This document shows positions 31,537 to 33,281 of a stretch of 33,281 nt of DNA, one piece after another. A program made the position numbers and the translations under genes. Numbering within the stretch: position 1 is the first letter of the stretch; the number at the start of each line of letters is the position of its first letter. The notes under the pieces were generated by a model. The model made no database searches. It saw nothing but the letters and a program-made list of their open reading frames with translations, and was not told the origin of the DNA. This DNA is from an uncultured Bacteroidales bacterium (lineage in GTDB: Bacteria; Bacteroidota; Bacteroidia; Bacteroidales; P3), in assembly GCA_905234695.1 (NCBI GenBank), contig CAJOHZ010000022.1, forward strand, positions 1 to 33,281. The letters run 5' to 3'.

Positions 31537-31959
31537 ATGAAACGATACTACATCGCACTCGTCGTCATGACGCTGGCCCTTGTACTGGCCACCTTCTTCA
31601 TCATGTGGTTCGACCGCCCGCTGTTCCAGTCCATACTGCCGGCCATCCCCCTATATTTCGCCGTCATAACCGGACTGCAGCACTATGTCGTCGTGAAGAG
31701 TTTCTACAAAGACCCCCGCACCTTCGTCAAGAACTACCTCGGAGTCACCGTGGGAAGCCTCTTCCTACACCTGGTGGTACTGTGTGTGTGGGTGTTCACC
31801 CACCTCGGCGGCGATCCTGCCACTGCTGCCGACCAGGCCCGCCAAAACAAGATGTTCATCCTCTTCTTTGGCATCGCCTTCCTCGCCTACCTGGTTTTCG
31901 AGACCGTCAGTCTCGTCCTCATCGTCAACCGCAAACGCAAGGAATCCCAGCAGAAGTAA
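31537..31959 (+). CDS. Small four-helix membrane protein of unknown function
   Basis: A 140-residue protein with four hydrophobic segments (about residues 5-23, 31-50, 67-88 and 107-130), a basic tail (NRKRKESQQK) and no recognised motif. It begins 19 bp after pyrI and ends before a strong terminator, so it is the last gene of the pyrBI unit. The build is reminiscent of small Bacteroidota membrane proteins linked to ATP synthase or transport, but nothing in the sequence supports a specific role. Confidence 0.75.
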   Translation: MKRYYIALVVMTLALVLATFFIMWFDRPLFQSILPAIPLYFAVITGLQHYVVVKSFYKDPRTFVKNYLGVTVGSLFLHLVVLCVWVFTHLGGDPATAADQARQNKMFILFFGIAFLAYLVFETVSLVLIVNRKRKESQQK

Positions 31960-31983
31960 ATTAAAACAATAGACTCCAAAAAG

Positions 31984-32024
31984 AACAGCCGCCGCGACAT
32001 CGTCACGGCGGCTGTTTCATTTTC
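31984..32024 (+). terminator. Terminator of the pyrBI-membrane protein unit
   Basis: An 11-bp stem (31984-31994 with 32006-32016) followed by TTTCATTTT. An A-rich left flank may let it work in both directions. Confidence 0.75.
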
Positions 32025-32375
32025 CTTGTGATGCAATGCACCGATTGATTCTCCTCCTTTTTTGCGAAGCAGGAAGGCTATGGCCTCTTTTGCCTTACCC
32101 TTGAACTGGTCGTAAATATCGCCAAATGAACCACGTCCGACGGGCTGCGGCTCGCCTTCCTTTTGGTACATCCCTTTCACGTACTCCCACAGCCGCGTCT
32201 CTTTCCGCATCTCGTCCGCAAACCTTGCATACTCCAAAACGTTCTCACCCTTCCGCCGCTCGGGCGCCTTGTACGGCTCTGTCTCCTCCACGGAAACCTC
32301 GTTTTCAACCTCTTGCAAATTATTTTTGGCTGTTTCGGAATTAAAATGATGAGTGATTACAAACATTGCATTCAT
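32024..32375 (-). pseudogene. 3'-truncated remnant of a polyvalent-protein / nuclease-type domain
   Basis: The start overlaps the AraC gene stop by 4 bp (ATGA) and the frame runs about 117 codons of protein-like sequence. This includes YKAPERRKGENVLEYARFAD, GRGSFGDIYDQFKGKAKEA and FLLRKKGGESIGALHHKE. From memory, this resembles the segment that in phage and plasmid polyvalent proteins and barnase/colicin-E5-like nuclease domains of Bacteroidales continues with a GDIDLVWG motif. Here that continuation is missing: after HHKE the frame runs into the terminator of the opposite operon and then antisense to the membrane-protein gene, to a stop at 31887. The breakpoint is therefore placed near 32024. 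The active core is probably lost. A functional short protein cannot be excluded because the N-terminal part is undamaged. Confidence 0.6.
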
Positions 32376-33190
32376 CCTCGCGGCTGGAGGCTGCGGCGGT
32401 AGTCGCTGGGCGACTGGCCGAGGTGCTTGGTGCAGTAGCGGCTGAAATAACTTAGCGAGGTAAAGTTCATCCTGTCGGCTATCTGCGTGAGCGACAGGCG
32501 CTCGTCGTTGAGGTATTTCTTCAGGATGGGCACCGTGGCGCGGTCGATGAAGCTGCTGACGCTGTGACCTGTGACGCGCTTGACAGTGGCGGAGAGGTAT
32601 TTTGTGGAGACATTTAGCCGCTCGGCATAGTAGCTGACGTCGCGCTCGGTGCGGCTGATGCCGGTGGCAAGCAGGTCGGTGAGCTGACGGACGATAATGG
32701 CGGTGCGGTCGCTGTGGGTGTCGGTGGCGTCGCGCCGGGCGTGGAGCTCGAAGATATCGTACATCATCGTCAGGCAGAGGCTTCCCATCATCTCGCGGTA
32801 GAAGAGCAGGTGTCGGTCGTCGAGGCGGTCGCGCAGCCGGTGGAAGTCCTCCAGCAGGATTTCCGCCTGCCGGTCGTCGACCTTGATGACGGGATTCTGG
32901 TTGAGGCTGATGCTACCACCGATGCTGTAGTTGTTCGACGGCAGCAGTCCTTGCAGGTACTTGTTGTCGGCGGCAAACCACTCCACCTCCATCCCCGGTG
33001 CCGCCGCGAGGTTCTTAGCCCGTGTGGGGTTCGGCATAACCACCAGGTCGTTCTTCACGATGTGGTAGCACCGCTCGTTGAACACAAAGCTCCCCTCCCC
33101 CGCCCTGCACAGCAGGTGCATACAGGTGTGTCCCAGCTCCGGCGCATTCATCGCCAGAAAATCCGTCGAGTATAGAAAGTCAATCTTCAT
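32372..33190 (-). CDS. AraC-family transcriptional regulator
   Basis: A 272-residue regulator with a C-terminal AraC/XylS DNA-binding domain (about 180-268). Both helix-turn-helix parts are visible: YYAERLNVSTKYLSATVKR and LTQIADRMNFTSLSYFSRYC, followed by GQSPSDYR. The N-terminal half is a cupin-like effector domain (CRAGEGSFVFNERCYHIVKND). The effector and targets are unknown. An alternative start at Met14 exists. Its stop overlaps the start of the truncated remnant downstream, suggesting that the two once formed a translationally coupled pair. Confidence 0.92.
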   Translation of the reverse strand: MKIDFLYSTDFLAMNAPELGHTCMHLLCRAGEGSFVFNERCYHIVKNDLVVMPNPTRAKNLAAAPGMEVEWFAADNKYLQGLLPSNNYSIGGSISLNQNPVIKVDDRQAEILLEDFHRLRDRLDDRHLLFYREMMGSLCLTMMYDIFELHARRDATDTHSDRTAIIVRQLTDLLATGISRTERDVSYYAERLNVSTKYLSATVKRVTGHSVSSFIDRATVPILKKYLNDERLSLTQIADRMNFTSLSYFSRYCTKHLGQSPSDYRRSLQPRG

Positions 33191-33208
33191 TGCAGATTTA
33201 TGTCAATG

Positions 33209-33216
33209 CAAAGCTA
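33209..33216 (-). promoter_or_regulatory. Possible -7 box for the AraC-family gene
   Basis: The minus strand reads TAGCTTTG, matching TAnnTTTG, 18 bp before the start codon; no -33 element is clear. Confidence 0.3.
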
Positions 33217-33281
33217 TGAGATGTTTGAGAATTAGATTATTCCTCTTGCTCGTAATAATAGGAATAGTCTATGCCTTTCAT

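Noticed and set aside
33237..33281. A 14-codon minus-strand frame ending at 33237 (MKGIDYSYYYEQEE), possibly the end of a gene beyond the edge
   Set aside because: It is too short to support; there are no recognisable motifs and the window ends at its first codon.

Overview
The window looks like a chromosome segment of an uncultured or little-studied member of the Bacteroidales (Bacteroidota). The evidence is the repeated Bacteroidota-type promoter (-33 TTTG, -7 TAnnTTTG, 19-bp spacer), genes without Shine-Dalgarno sequences, a type IX secretion (T9SS) sorting domain, S9 dipeptidyl peptidases (DPP IV and DPP5 types), short-LID adenylate kinase, ATP-type PEP carboxykinase with pyruvate phosphate dikinase, and the pyrB-pyrI pair. 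Species cannot be told from this sequence alone.

Left part (1-6.2 kb): the right end of an IS3-family insertion sequence lies at the edge, 36 bp from the 3' end of gcvP (glycine decarboxylase). Divergent from gcvP is a crotonase/3-hydroxybutyryl-CoA dehydrogenase pair, followed by ilvE (branched-chain aminotransferase) and a CAT-anticodon tRNA on the minus strand. Together these handle amino acid and short-chain acyl-CoA metabolism.

6.2-9.6 kb: a tRNA-Glu(CTC) gene is followed by a markedly AT-rich segment. It carries a secreted C10 (streptopain-like) cysteine protease with a T9SS tail, and 11 nt downstream a small putative lipoprotein. A sequence closely resembling the 3' flank of the tRNA reappears at the far end (9557-9597). 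This is the best candidate for an inserted accessory module, possibly a protease-inhibitor pair.

9.6-22.4 kb, all minus strand: a beta-barrel outer membrane protein, DPP IV, pckA, ppdK, an OmpA-family protein, a DPP5-type lipoprotein peptidase and two more small beta-barrel proteins. The two S9 peptidases each sit beside small outer membrane proteins. This suggests a periplasmic peptide-degradation economy typical of amino-acid-using Bacteroidales, feeding carbon through PEP/oxaloacetate interconversion (pckA/ppdK).

22.4-32 kb, plus strand: a housekeeping run of nrnA, two FKBP-type lipoprotein isomerases, adk, obgE and a PAP2 phosphatase, then cvpA, a dihydrouridine synthase, a TPR lipoprotein, pyrB, pyrI and a small membrane protein. 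This stretch is studded with period-7/8 tandem repeats, both between genes and inside tolerant parts of coding sequences. The window ends with an AraC-type regulator translationally overlapping a 3'-truncated remnant of a phage/plasmid-type polyvalent-protein domain.
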